From Thermohalobaculum sp951813525 (GTDB lineage Bacteria > Pseudomonadota > Alphaproteobacteria > Rhodobacterales > Rhodobacteraceae): a stretch of 64,000 nucleotides of DNA. Below are positions 53,382 to 61,943 of this stretch, piece by piece (the first letter of the stretch is position 1; every line of letters begins with the position of its first letter). A program made the position numbers and the translations under genes. Under the pieces are notes generated by a model. It saw only the letters and a program-made list of their open reading frames with translations, was not told where the DNA came from and ran no database searches. The stretch covers positions 310,001-374,000 of the forward strand of contig CATOTJ020000001.1 in assembly GCA_951813525.2 (NCBI GenBank), read 5' to 3'.

Positions 53382-54596
53382 TCACGCCGCCGCCCGCGCT
53401 TGGTCCTGCAACAACTCGTCCACCAGCGCCAGCCAATAGCCGATGCCATAAGGGATCGCCGCATCGTTAAAGTTATAGTCAGGGTAGTGCAGCTTGCCCG
53501 ACGCGTGATCGGGCGTGGCCGAGCCCATCCAGATATAGTTTCCGGGCCGCTCGTTCAGCATGAAGGCAAAATCCTCCCCGGCCATGCTCGGCTCGTGCTC
53601 GCGAATGACAAAGTCCTCTCCGACCAGGGACCCCGCAACACCGGCGGCGACATCCGCCTCCGCTGCCGGGTTCACGCAGGGCGGATAATTCTTGCGATAA
53701 TCGATCACTGCCTCGGCCCCGAACCCCGCGGCAATACCGCTCGCCAGCGACCTGATCTTCGCCTCGGCCAGATCGCGCACCTCGGGATTGAAATACCGCA
53801 CCGACCCGCCGATCACCGCTTCATCCGGCATGACCACATAGGCATCCGACCCGCGGAACATCGAAACCCCGATGGTTGCCGTCTCATGCGGCGAGATATT
53901 GCGCCCCGGAACGCTCTGGATCGCTGTCACCAAATGCGCCGCCGCCAGCACGGTATCGACGCCGTCATGGGGCATCCCGGCATGGGTGCCCTGGCCCCGC
54001 ACGGCGATATCGAAATAGTCGATCCCCGCCATTAGCCCGCCTGCGATCGACGCAAATGTGCCCAGCGGCATCTCGGGCCAGTTGTGCAGGCCCCAGACCG
54101 TCTGGCAGTTCGCCGTATCGAACAACCCCTCCTCAACCATCACACGCCCGCCGCCGCCGCCCTCCTCGGCGGGCTGAAAAATCACCGCGACCGAGCCCGC
54201 AAAATCCCGCGTCTCGGCCAGGATCTTCGCCGCCCCCAGCAACATGGACGTATGCCCGTCATGGCCGCAGGCGTGCATCTTGCCGTCGACCACCGACCGA
54301 TAGGGCAGATCGTTGTGCTCGTGCATCGGCAGCGCGTCCATATCCGCACGCAGCCCGATCATCGGCCCGGGCCGGGCGCCATGAATGACCCCAACCACCC
54401 CGGTCGTCGCCATCCCCGTGACCAGCTCATCGACACCAAAGCCTTGCAACTTCTCGGTCACAATCCGCGCCGTGCGCTCCTCCTCGAACCCGACTTCCGG
54501 AAACATATGCAGATCACGGCGCCACTCGGTCACCTCTTCGTGCAGCGCGGCAATCCGGTTGTGGTGGCGCGTCGAAAGCTGGGGGCTGTCGGTCAT
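53382..54596 (-). CDS. M20-family amidohydrolase (N-acyl amino acid type)
   Basis: A 404-residue metallopeptidase of the M20D group (aminoacylase or hippurate hydrolase-like). Metal-site pieces: GLRADMDALPM, HACGHDGHTSMLLGAAK and AEEGGGGGRVMVEEGLF. YNFNDAAIPYG near the C-terminus is also typical. It releases amino acids from N-acyl forms, or indole-acetyl conjugates; the substrate is open. Start 54596 has AGGAG seven bases upstream. The esterase gene lies 15 bases upstream on the same strand, a likely operon. Confidence 0.92.
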   Translation of the reverse strand: MTDSPQLSTRHHNRIAALHEEVTEWRRDLHMFPEVGFEEERTARIVTEKLQGFGVDELVTGMATTGVVGVIHGARPGPMIGLRADMDALPMHEHNDLPYRSVVDGKMHACGHDGHTSMLLGAAKILAETRDFAGSVAVIFQPAEEGGGGGRVMVEEGLFDTANCQTVWGLHNWPEMPLGTFASIAGGLMAGIDYFDIAVRGQGTHAGMPHDGVDTVLAAAHLVTAIQSVPGRNISPHETATIGVSMFRGSDAYVVMPDEAVIGGSVRYFNPEVRDLAEAKIRSLASGIAAGFGAEAVIDYRKNYPPCVNPAAEADVAAGVAGSLVGEDFVIREHEPSMAGEDFAFMLNERPGNYIWMGSATPDHASGKLHYPDYNFNDAAIPYGIGYWLALVDELLQDQARAAA

Positions 54597-54611
54597 TTTG
54601 ATCTCCTGCAA

Positions 54612-55565
54612 TTATTTCCCCGGGTCCGTCTTCTGCGGCAGTTCGGCCTTGCCGTCGAAAAAGCCCCAGATCATCTCGGCGGTATCGATGTCGCGATTAT
54701 GACCGCCCGCGCGTTTGACCCATTCCGGCGACAGCGGATCGGGATGCGGAACCGTGTGTCCGCCCCCTTCGACGCGCAGCAGGCGGACAATCCCGTCCGG
54801 CGCGTCGCATTCCCGCCACCATACAAGGCGCAGACGGCTGTTGTCCTCCTTCACGCGGTCCGGCAACTCGCGCCAGCGCTGGCGCGTGCATCCATGGGCC
54901 AGTGCGAAATGATGAAGGGTCTGCGGCACGGACAGCTCGCGATCCGGCGTGAACATCCACCCGTCATAGGGAAGAATGCGGTCGTTGGTCCCTGCGACCG
55001 CCATAAACCGCACGGGTTTGGGGCTGCAAGTCTGCGCCACGGTTTCCTGCATCGACCCGATCAGAGAAATACCGCCCGCAAAGACGTGATCCGGCCGACA
55101 GAGGAAATAGAACGAAAAAATCGCGCCGTCCGACCAGCCGACCAAATAGATCCGCTCGGCATCCGCCGTGCCATCGGCAACAAGCCTGCCGACCAATTCA
55201 TTTATGAACCCCCGGTCGTCGACCAGATATCCGGTCTCGGGATGCCGGGCCCGTTTATAGTTCGGCGTGATCGCCCACTCGCCGCCCCGCGCAAAGGGAT
55301 AGGCAACGGCAAACCCATGTTCGGTCGCCTGGTCGTTCAACGGCGCCCACATCAAGGACGCAAGCTCGGTGTCCAGAACCTCTTTTGCGCGATCTTCACT
55401 TTTGTACCCGTGCAAAAAGACAATCAGCGGTCGCGGCACGTCCCCGGCATTGTGAACCCTGGCCTTTCGGTCCAGCCCTTCATGAGGCACCGTGATAACC
55501 TGGGACAGGGCCGGCACAGCGGTTAACGCGCCGATCAAGATCAAGATAACCACGCGCGCGATCAT
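54612..55565 (-). CDS. Exported PHB depolymerase/feruloyl esterase-like hydrolase
   Basis: A 317-residue alpha/beta-hydrolase with a Sec signal (MIARVVILILIGALTAVPALS). The nucleophile lies in VGWSDGAIF (GxSxG), the acid in GTNDRILPY and the His in EGGGHTVPHP, so the triad is complete. LIVFLHGYKS forms the oxyanion region. Relatives act on short polyesters or aromatic esters. It precedes the M20 gene by 15 bases, so both may serve uptake of an ester or amide nutrient. GGGGGA lies before start 55565. Confidence 0.86.
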   Translation of the reverse strand: MIARVVILILIGALTAVPALSQVITVPHEGLDRKARVHNAGDVPRPLIVFLHGYKSEDRAKEVLDTELASLMWAPLNDQATEHGFAVAYPFARGGEWAITPNYKRARHPETGYLVDDRGFINELVGRLVADGTADAERIYLVGWSDGAIFSFYFLCRPDHVFAGGISLIGSMQETVAQTCSPKPVRFMAVAGTNDRILPYDGWMFTPDRELSVPQTLHHFALAHGCTRQRWRELPDRVKEDNSRLRLVWWRECDAPDGIVRLLRVEGGGHTVPHPDPLSPEWVKRAGGHNRDIDTAEMIWGFFDGKAELPQKTDPGK

Positions 55566-55652
55566 GTCATTTCCCCCCATCGGCAAGTTTCGCTGGATCG
55601 GAACCGGGCGGGCACCCTAAACCTACGTCAAGCTTACAAGGGAGGGCATGTC

Positions 55653-56405
55653 ATGAACACCTATGATCTTAAGGGCCGCAAGGCGGTCGTGACCGGCGGC
55701 GCGCAGGGCATTGGCCGTGCAATCGTTGAGCGCTTTTTGGACAGTGGCGCGACCGTCACGATCTGGGACGCCGACCGTGCGCTGGCCGAGCAGACCGCCG
55801 CCGAACTGGACGGCCGCGGCACCGTTTACGTCAACGACCCGGACGTCGCCGACTGGGACCGCGTTCAATCGGCAACCGCGCGCACTGTGGCCGAAATGGG
55901 CGGCATCGACATCCTCTGCGCAAATGCAGGGATCGCGGGCGCCAACGCCACGGTCATCGACACCGACCCCGCCGAATGGCGCAAGGTGATCGACATCGAT
56001 CTGAACGGCGTTTTCTATTGCTGCAAGGCGATCGCGCCCCACATGGTCGACGGCGGCTATGGCCGCATCGTCAACACCGCCTCGATCGCCGGGAAAGAGG
56101 GCAACCCCAACGCCGCCCACTACTCCGCTGCCAAGGCAGGCGTCATCGCGCTGACTAAATCGCTGGGCAAGGAACTGGCGGCCCACGATATCGCCGTCAA
56201 CTGCATCACTCCGGCCGCCGCCAAGACCGCGATCTTCGAGCAGGTCGAGCAGTTCCACATCGACTACATGCTGTCAAAAATCCCCCGCAACCGCTTTGTC
56301 ACCGTCGAGGAAATCGCCAACATGGTGACCTGGCTCTGCTCGGCCGAGAACAGCTTCACCACCGGCGCCGCCTTCGACCTGTCAGGCGGGCGGGCGACAT
56401 ATTAG
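55653..56405 (+). CDS. SDR-family oxidoreductase
   Basis: A 250-residue classical short-chain dehydrogenase. TGGAQGIGRAI (cofactor), CANAG (NNAG variant), NTASIAG (Ser), and HYSAAKAG (YxxxK) are all present. The AGGGAGGGC ribosome site precedes ATG 55653. D41 in WDADRA at the end of strand 2 suggests NAD rather than NADP preference. Similar enzymes oxidise sugars or hydroxy acids. It is divergent from the esterase gene and stands apart from the pentapeptide gene. Confidence 0.92.
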   Translation: MNTYDLKGRKAVVTGGAQGIGRAIVERFLDSGATVTIWDADRALAEQTAAELDGRGTVYVNDPDVADWDRVQSATARTVAEMGGIDILCANAGIAGANATVIDTDPAEWRKVIDIDLNGVFYCCKAIAPHMVDGGYGRIVNTASIAGKEGNPNAAHYSAAKAGVIALTKSLGKELAAHDIAVNCITPAAAKTAIFEQVEQFHIDYMLSKIPRNRFVTVEEIANMVTWLCSAENSFTTGAAFDLSGGRATY

Positions 56406-56647
56406 CGGCCTTTTCCGGTCGTCTCATATTGGCAGCCAATTTCTGGACCCAGCCCGGACCCAAGGCGCACAGCGCCGCGGGGCAGGACCCGTTCGCCCCC
56501 CCCGGGCGGGCGCGGTCCTCCGCTCCATTCCGCGATGAACACCCCTGTCAGTCTGCCGGCGCTGTGACGGCGTCACCACGCCGCCTACCCCCATTGCCGC
56601 GCCCTCGCCCCCTTTGATACCCTGCGCAGGGCGAAGGGGGCCGCCGC

Positions 56648-58534
56648 ATGAACCTGTCAGAGACGGAAAAGATCCAGATCGGGCGCATCAACGAAATCTC
56701 GCTGATGGCCCGAACCACCTGGTTCGGCCTGCTCGCCTATCTCGCCTTTGTCGGCGTCACACTGATGGGGGTTGAAGATGCCGACTTCTTCGTCCCAACG
56801 CGCCAGACACAACTGCCCCTGATCGGTGTCCAGATCCCAACCGCCAGCTTCTTCTGGTTCGCCCCGATCCTGGGCCTCGCACTCTACGCCTATCTGCACC
56901 TGCAACTGATCAAGTTATGGGACGCGCTGGGCGCCGCACCCGTCCGCCCCGGCCACCGCCCGCTTTCGGCGCATGTCTATCCCTGGCTGATCAATGACCT
57001 CGCCCTATCCCTGCGCAAAAGCGCTAGCCGCCCGCTGCCACTTAGGTGGATGGCCATCGCCGTCTCCGGCCTTCTTGTCTGGATAGCAGGCCCTGTCGTC
57101 CTGGGCGGGTTCTGGGTCCGCTCCATGCCGGCCCATAATGATGGAATGACCCATTTAATCGGTGCATGTCTGGTTATCGCCTTGGCAATCGGCGTCACCA
57201 GTGCCTGGTGCCTGATCGCCAGAAGCTCGACCCATCACACCAACAGCGATCCGTGGCGAAACTTCTGGCTTTGGGTGGGAACACTGCTGGCCGCAGGTCT
57301 GGTGATCGTTCAAACCGACATCCGCACCCAAGGCCGGTTCATCCACCAGCGCCACGTCGCTCTGGTCGAGGCGGATCTTAAAAAAGTCGAATTCGTTTCG
57401 CTGAAAGAGGCCATTCTCGACTATGGTGTCCATCGTCGTCGATACCGTATCGACTGGTGCAAACGTAACGAACTGCCAATCGCAGTCTGTGGCCCTTCTT
57501 TCCCAAAGGACAGTGAACCAGCGCTGGATAAAGATGGGGCACGCGCCCGGTTCTGTCAAAACCGGTCCGTCACGGCTTCGGACTGTGATCTGTATTTCGC
57601 AACGATTGAAGATGAATTCAAAAGCGCTTGGATCGATGAGCGTAACCTCCGTCTCGCCGAGATTGATGGTCTGGATATGTCGGGCAAGGATCTGAGGGGC
57701 GCCGACATGAGTGAAACCATATTGGCGCGTTCAAATTTTTCATTGGCGCGCATGGAGCGCGTCAACCTTGTCGACGCGGTGATGGAAGGAACCAATCTGA
57801 GCGGCGCGGAAATGAAGCGTGCAAACATTCGTGGGGCTCGGATGGAGAATGCTGTGTTGGTCGGCACGCAATTGAACGGGGCAAACCTCAGCAGGGTGCT
57901 GCTAGAAGGGGCCGATCTCAGCCGGGCAAAGCTTGAAAACGCGACCCTGTTCCGGGCGAACCTACGGCAGGTCAATCTTTTTGACGCCTACATGGACGGC
58001 GCAAACCTTTTCGACGCTTCATTGGAAGGCGCCAACCTATTTGGCGCGAGGATGAATGGAACGATCCTCCGCGGAGCGCAGATGGATGCAACCTACCTCT
58101 TTAAAGCCGAACTGAACGGCGCCAACTTATATAAGGTCCGGATGGAGAAAGCCGATCTAAGCCGGGCGCAGATGGAGGGGGCGAACCTAACGGCCGCGTT
58201 TCTTGCTGACACAAACCTCAATGGCGCAAACCTCAAATCTGCGAACGTACAGAGCTGGAACATTGCACGAGCGTCTCTTCGATCCGTCGATTTTTCAGGT
58301 GCCTATAACCTTGATCAACTCAGCGTCAACTCGGCCTATGGTGATGTCAACACGGCGCTGCCAGACTTCCTGCTCAGGCCGTGTCATTGGGCGTCACGCC
58401 TGGAGACACGCGACCTACCGACTGTCCTCCGCGATGGCCTCGCCAGCGACAAACCCTACCAAGCCTGGCTCGCCGCGGGCGGCCTTCCCGGTGCGCCGCC
58501 GGATGCGCCGGGCACGTGTTTCGAACCGCCATGA
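56648..58534 (+). CDS. Membrane protein with pentapeptide-repeat domain
   Basis: A 628-residue protein with five predicted membrane helices in the first 225 residues (for example WFGLLAYLAFVGVTLMGV, FFWFAPILGLALYAYLHL, GTLLAAGLVIVQTD). A linker of about 100 residues, with Cys, follows. The pentapeptide array (about 340-560, A(N/D)LxG units such as GANLFDASLEGANLF) should fold into a right-handed square helix of about 40 turns-worth of units. The C-terminal tail is Pro/Gly-rich. The function is unknown; such arrays mimic DNA or bind partners. An IS630-type copy lies 33 bases after the stop. Confidence 0.88.
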   Translation: MNLSETEKIQIGRINEISLMARTTWFGLLAYLAFVGVTLMGVEDADFFVPTRQTQLPLIGVQIPTASFFWFAPILGLALYAYLHLQLIKLWDALGAAPVRPGHRPLSAHVYPWLINDLALSLRKSASRPLPLRWMAIAVSGLLVWIAGPVVLGGFWVRSMPAHNDGMTHLIGACLVIALAIGVTSAWCLIARSSTHHTNSDPWRNFWLWVGTLLAAGLVIVQTDIRTQGRFIHQRHVALVEADLKKVEFVSLKEAILDYGVHRRRYRIDWCKRNELPIAVCGPSFPKDSEPALDKDGARARFCQNRSVTASDCDLYFATIEDEFKSAWIDERNLRLAEIDGLDMSGKDLRGADMSETILARSNFSLARMERVNLVDAVMEGTNLSGAEMKRANIRGARMENAVLVGTQLNGANLSRVLLEGADLSRAKLENATLFRANLRQVNLFDAYMDGANLFDASLEGANLFGARMNGTILRGAQMDATYLFKAELNGANLYKVRMEKADLSRAQMEGANLTAAFLADTNLNGANLKSANVQSWNIARASLRSVDFSGAYNLDQLSVNSAYGDVNTALPDFLLRPCHWASRLETRDLPTVLRDGLASDKPYQAWLAAGGLPGAPPDAPGTCFEPP

Positions 58535-58581
58535 CATTCACGCCGGGATCTCTCCGATATCCTTATACTAACGTGCATTGA

Positions 58582-59148
58582 TCAGAACTCATGGGCCCAT
58601 TTACGGCTACCGATTGATGAGATGCGCCAGGGCTGTTCGATGAGCTTGTTCCAACTGTCACAGCAGTGCGCGACGATGTCGTCGTAGTTTTTGAAGACCC
58701 GGTTTGAGAGCCAGTTGTCGCGTATGAATTGCCAGATGTTTTCGACTGGATTCAGTTCTGGCGACCGGGCCGGGATTGGAACGAGTGTGATGTTTTCCGG
58801 CACATCGAGCTTCGGTGTCGTGTGCCATCCGGCCTGATCGAGCAGCAGGATGGCGTGTGCGCCTGGGGCGACTTCGGCGCTGATCAGCTTCAAGTGCTCC
58901 ACCATGGCATAGGTGTCGCAGAACGGCATGACGAGGCCGGCACCCTTGCCTTCCGCCGGGCAGATTGCGCCGAAGATATACGCCCATTTCGTCCGCTGAT
59001 CGTGTGGCGCACGGGGACGCGTTCCTCGCCGCGCCCAACGTCGTGTGATCTTGTTCTTCTGGCCGACCCTGGCTTCATCTTGAAACCAGACCTCTACGGG
59101 CGGCCAGCCTCGCTTGATGCGGATGGCTGTGACGACGTCGCCGAAGTT
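58582..59148 (-). CDS. IS630-type transposase, orfB (copy 2)
   Basis: The DDE half of the copy-2 transposase. It is identical to that at 17610 and entered by -1 slippage at the seven A on the coding strand (59147-59153). Acidic motifs FQDEA, LLDQAG and NPVENIW are intact. Confidence 0.85.
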   Translation of the reverse strand, partial: NFGDVVTAIRIKRGWPPVEVWFQDEARVGQKNKITRRWARRGTRPRAPHDQRTKWAYIFGAICPAEGKGAGLVMPFCDTYAMVEHLKLISAEVAPGAHAILLLDQAGWHTTPKLDVPENITLVPIPARSPELNPVENIWQFIRDNWLSNRVFKNYDDIVAHCCDSWNKLIEQPWRISSIGSRKWAHEF

Positions 59149-59639
59149 TTTTTGAACATCTCGATCGCCTCCTCATCCTGCGCGTAGTGCTGCGGGCGCG
59201 CTGTGAGTTTGCGATATCCCAAGGCGTGCAACTCGCGGCCAACGGTATGACGGCTGACCGAAACGCCGAACTCTTCGTATAGCCAGAACGCAAGGTCGAC
59301 GAGGCGCCAGCGCACAACCCCATCGAGATAGGGACGCGGGCCTGACTCGACCGCCGCCGCGAGCGCGGTGCGCTGCTCAGCCGTCAGGAGCGGTGCCTTG
59401 CCCGGTGCCTTCCGCGTCGTCAGCGCATCCGGGCCGCCGTCGTTGAACCGCAACACCCAATCCCGGATCACCTGAAGGCCAACCCCGCCCGTGCGCGCCG
59501 CATCGCTCCGCGAGCCTCCGTCAAGGACAACTGCCAGAGCGAGAAGCCGCCGCGTCTGATCCGCTTCATCGCTCTTCCGCGCCAGACGTCGAAGATCCGT
59601 TCCTGTATAATCCAATCTGATCTGAACAGCAGACCCCAT
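59094..59639 (-). CDS. IS630-type transposase, orfA (copy 2)
   Basis: HTH half, about 181 residues from ATG 59639, identical to the copy-1 protein. It ends in an out-of-frame tail unless the ribosome slips at the A run. Confidence 0.85.
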   Translation of the reverse strand: MGSAVQIRLDYTGTDLRRLARKSDEADQTRRLLALAVVLDGGSRSDAARTGGVGLQVIRDWVLRFNDGGPDALTTRKAPGKAPLLTAEQRTALAAAVESGPRPYLDGVVRWRLVDLAFWLYEEFGVSVSRHTVGRELHALGYRKLTARPQHYAQDEEAIEMFKKTSATSSQPSASSEAGRP

Positions 59640-59809
59640 GGCAAAAACTCCTCTGTTTTCCATGGTGAATCAGATCAAGATCGGGCCGGAAATCCCCTTC
59701 CGTGAGTCCGAGTCATTGCGCCGCAGTATTAGCGATAAGTTAGCGATCGAACCTTCGCGAACGGGTTCGCGAATTCGGCGACTGTTTGTGAACCTTGCCG
59801 GGAACGTTT

Positions 59810-60169
59810 TTATTCCGGCAGCACCGTGTCGGGCAGGGTGAAGAAATAGACCTGATCGCCCAGTTTCTTGTGCAGGCGCACCGTCCGGTCGCGGCTGTAT
59901 TTGGCCGAGGTCGGGTCGAAAAACTGCACGCCGGAACACCCCTCCAGCGACAGGTCATGGCGTGCCTCGAAAAACTCCTCGGCGGCGCTGCCGACGCGGC
60001 GGCCATAGTTCTCGGTTTCCGATTTTTGCCAGAAATTCTGCGAAAAAACGGCCCAACTCGTGCCGTGGCCGTGGCCCTCGCAATAGACGTACCAGGTTTT
60101 CTGCTGCGCGGCGCCGACCTGGGTTGTTGCGGCCAGCAGTGCAATGACGGCCAATAGCTGTCTGAACAT
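59810..60169 (-). CDS. Small exported protein of unknown function
   Basis: A 119-residue protein with a signal peptide (FRQLLAVIALLAATTQVGAAQ, cleavage about residue 22). The mature part (TWYVYCEGHGHGTSWAVFSQNF, GCSGVQFFDP) has two cysteines that may pair and an aromatic-rich sheet. GGAGG lies before ATG 60169. Its stop is 80 bases from the IS copy. It could be periplasmic; no family recognised. Confidence 0.72.
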   Translation of the reverse strand: MFRQLLAVIALLAATTQVGAAQQKTWYVYCEGHGHGTSWAVFSQNFWQKSETENYGRRVGSAAEEFFEARHDLSLEGCSGVQFFDPTSAKYSRDRTVRLHKKLGDQVYFFTLPDTVLPE

Positions 60170-60514
60170 GCGCCTTTGCCTCCGAATGGAATTCTGAAAA
60201 CTGGCAACGGTTTTGAACGGTCACGGTTAAAATCAATGGAACGAGACATTCACAGATCTCACTAAAGCCCCGGGAATGGGGCGCAAATATGGTCCGTTCT
60301 GCCCCAGACGGCCTCAATCAGCGATCGGATACGGTTAATAGGCGGTCCAAGGACGGTCCGGGGTCGGTCGGGGGTCGGCCCGCGGACGGCCACCTCCCCC
60401 GGACAGGGCAGAGCGCGCGCCAAGCTCTCAAATCCTTGGCGGCGCTTTAACCCGTTGCTTCGACGTGACTGTCAGGCGGCCCGCTGAAACAACGGCGCCC
60501 AGAGCACCTTCCAG

Positions 60515-60533
60515 CCTGACTGCATCAGTCAGG
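60515..60533. repeat. REP-like palindrome
   Basis: CCTGACTG-CAT-CAGTCAGG, perfect 8-bp arms with a 3-base loop, followed by CGTCGCG. Of the same type as those at 33075 and 53251. Confidence 0.55.
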
Positions 60534-60570
60534 CGTCGCGAAAGTGTGACCAATCAATGACTTAGAGCGC

Positions 60571-60593
60571 TCGATCTGATTCAATCAGATCGA
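60571..60593. repeat. 23-bp palindrome, intergenic repeat type
   Basis: TCGATCTGAT-TCA-ATCAGATCGA, perfect 10-bp arms with a 3-base loop, inside an outer AGAGC...GCTCT pair (60564-60603). Palindromes of this kind are common dispersed elements in alphaproteobacteria. It ends right where the IS5-type element begins. Confidence 0.6.
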
Positions 60594-60674
60594 AACGTGC
60601 TCTAGGCGGCGTCTTCATTTAGGGGGTTCCCAAACTGGTTGGGATTTGATTCAAGGTCGAAAACGGAGGTGATC

Positions 60675-61043
60675 TTGAGCAGACGAACCCTGACGGACGC
60701 GCAATGGGCGCAGATTGAACCGCTTGTCCCCGGCAAAAAAGGCGACCGAGGGCGCACGGCGACAGACAACAGGCTTTTCCTTGATGCAATCCTGTGGTTG
60801 GCTCGTACAGCCTCGCCCTGGCGTGATCTTCCGCCTGAACTGGGCAACTGGCGGACCGCACATTGCCGGTTCCGGCGGTGGACACATGCGGGCATTTGGG
60901 AGAGTCTTTTCAAAGCGTTAAGCGCTGATCCGGATTTCGAATACGTCCTTATCGATGCGACCATTTGCAAGGCCCATGCAGACGCCAGCGGCGCAAAAGG
61001 GGGGCTGAAACTCACGCAATCGGACGCTCCAAAGGCGGCCTGA
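60675..61043 (+). CDS. IS5-type transposase, orfA
   Basis: 122 residues starting at TTG 60675 (read as MSRRTLTDAQWAQIEPLVPGK), with GGAGGTGA before it. It carries the N-terminal domain and the first acidic residue in FEYVLIDATI. It ends at 61043 in the 0 frame. Confidence 0.82.
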   Translation: MSRRTLTDAQWAQIEPLVPGKKGDRGRTATDNRLFLDAILWLARTASPWRDLPPELGNWRTAHCRFRRWTHAGIWESLFKALSADPDFEYVLIDATICKAHADASGAKGGLKLTQSDAPKAA

Positions 61044-61432
61044 CCACGAAAATCCACGCCGCAGTCGACGCGCTTGGCCTGCCGATCCGCTTCACGATTA
61101 CGCCCGGTCAGTGGGGTGATTGCCCTCAGGCGTGCGGCTTGATCGAGGGGTTTTCGGGCGTCGGGCACGTCATGGCAGATGCGGCTTATGATGCTGATTA
61201 CCTGCGGGCCTTCATCGTTGATGAACTTGATGCAAAGGCGCAGATCAAGCAAAATCCGACGCGAACAGCACAAAAGGCAATCGATTGGTCGCTCTACAAA
61301 GAACGCCACCTTGTCGAATGTTTCTTCAATAGGATCAAACGCTTCCGCCGCATAGCCCTACGGTGCGAAAAGACTATATCGTCCTTCCGAGCCTTCGTAT
61401 CCCTCGCATGCACAATGGCCTGGCTCGCTTAA
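61004..61432 (+). CDS. IS5-type transposase, orfB, reached by -1 frameshift
   Basis: The C-terminal half after slippage at the A4G6 run. It carries AETHAIGRSKGGLTTKIHA, the second acidic residue in VMADAAYDADYLR and the Glu in RHLVECFFNRIKRFRRIALR. The stop codon lies in the right inverted repeat. Confidence 0.82.
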   Translation, partial: AETHAIGRSKGGLTTKIHAAVDALGLPIRFTITPGQWGDCPQACGLIEGFSGVGHVMADAAYDADYLRAFIVDELDAKAQIKQNPTRTAQKAIDWSLYKERHLVECFFNRIKRFRRIALRCEKTISSFRAFVSLACTMAWLA

Positions 61433-61456
61433 ATGAAGACGCCGCCTAATGCCGCG

Positions 61457-61834
61457 TCAGCCGTCCTGCTCGGCGAAGATCTTTTTCGCGATGCGGAAGC
61501 TGGAAACCCCTGCCGGAACGCCCGCATAGATCGAAATGATGTGCAGCAAGGCGCGCAGCTCGTCCTTGCTGACGCCGTTCTTGATGGCGCCGCGGAAGTG
61601 CAGCTCGAATTCCTCCATCCGGTTCAAGGCCGCCAGCATCGGCAGATTGATCATGCTGCGCTGTTTGGCCGACAAAACGTCATCACCCCAGCCAAAACCC
61701 CAACACCACGCTGTCATTGCCTCCTGAAACGGGCGGCTGAATTCGTCCGCATTGTCCAGAACGCTCTGCACGTACTGGTCCCCCAGGGTACTTTTGCGCT
61801 GTTTTACGCCTTGTTCGAACAGGTCGTTGTCCAT
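61457..61834 (-). CDS. Carboxymuconolactone decarboxylase-family protein
   Basis: A 125-residue protein of the AhpD/CMD fold. MDNDLFEQGVKQRKSTLGDQYV opens as in PcaC (4-carboxymuconolactone decarboxylase), and SRPFQEAMTAWCWGFGWGDDVLSAKQR with ELRALLHIISIYAGVPAG fits the catalytic core. PcaC acts in protocatechuate degradation. No other pca gene is adjacent, so the assignment rests on the fold. GGGAAG precedes start 61834. It is divergent from the DMT transporter gene and ends next to the IS5-type element. Confidence 0.85.
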   Translation of the reverse strand: MDNDLFEQGVKQRKSTLGDQYVQSVLDNADEFSRPFQEAMTAWCWGFGWGDDVLSAKQRSMINLPMLAALNRMEEFELHFRGAIKNGVSKDELRALLHIISIYAGVPAGVSSFRIAKKIFAEQDG

Positions 61835-61943
61835 TCCACTTCCCTTCTGATTTCGGCACGGGCCGGTCCCCTGCCGCACGCGCCCACAATTGACGTGCGC
61901 GCGCGCTACCCGCAAGCATGAAGACGATATCGAGAGGAATGGG

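Larger units (their letters stand above)
58567..59727 (-). mobile_element. IS630-type insertion sequence, copy 2
   Basis: 1161 bp, with the same ends, frames and frameshift site as the copy at 17595; I find no difference on reading. AT flanks on both sides (58565-58566, 59728-59729). It lies in an intergenic site between the pentapeptide gene and a small exported protein. The identity points to recent transposition within this genome. Confidence 0.93.
60170..60604. other. Gene-free intergenic stretch with palindromes
   Basis: About 435 bases without a supported gene. It holds a region of repeated GGTCGG/CGGTCC-type words (60340-60400), a REP-like palindrome at 60515 and a longer palindrome at 60571. 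The IS5-type element inserts at its right end. Confidence 0.6.
60605..61446 (+). mobile_element. IS5-type (IS427-like) insertion sequence
   Basis: 842 bp with perfect 17-bp inverted ends (GGCGGCGTCTTCATTTA at 60605-60621; its complement at 61430-61446), flanked by TA on both sides. Two overlapping frames (orfA, orfB) are joined by an A4G6 slippage run (60995-61004). No second copy in the window. It lies between the palindrome at 60571 and the carboxymuconolactone-decarboxylase-like gene. Confidence 0.9.
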
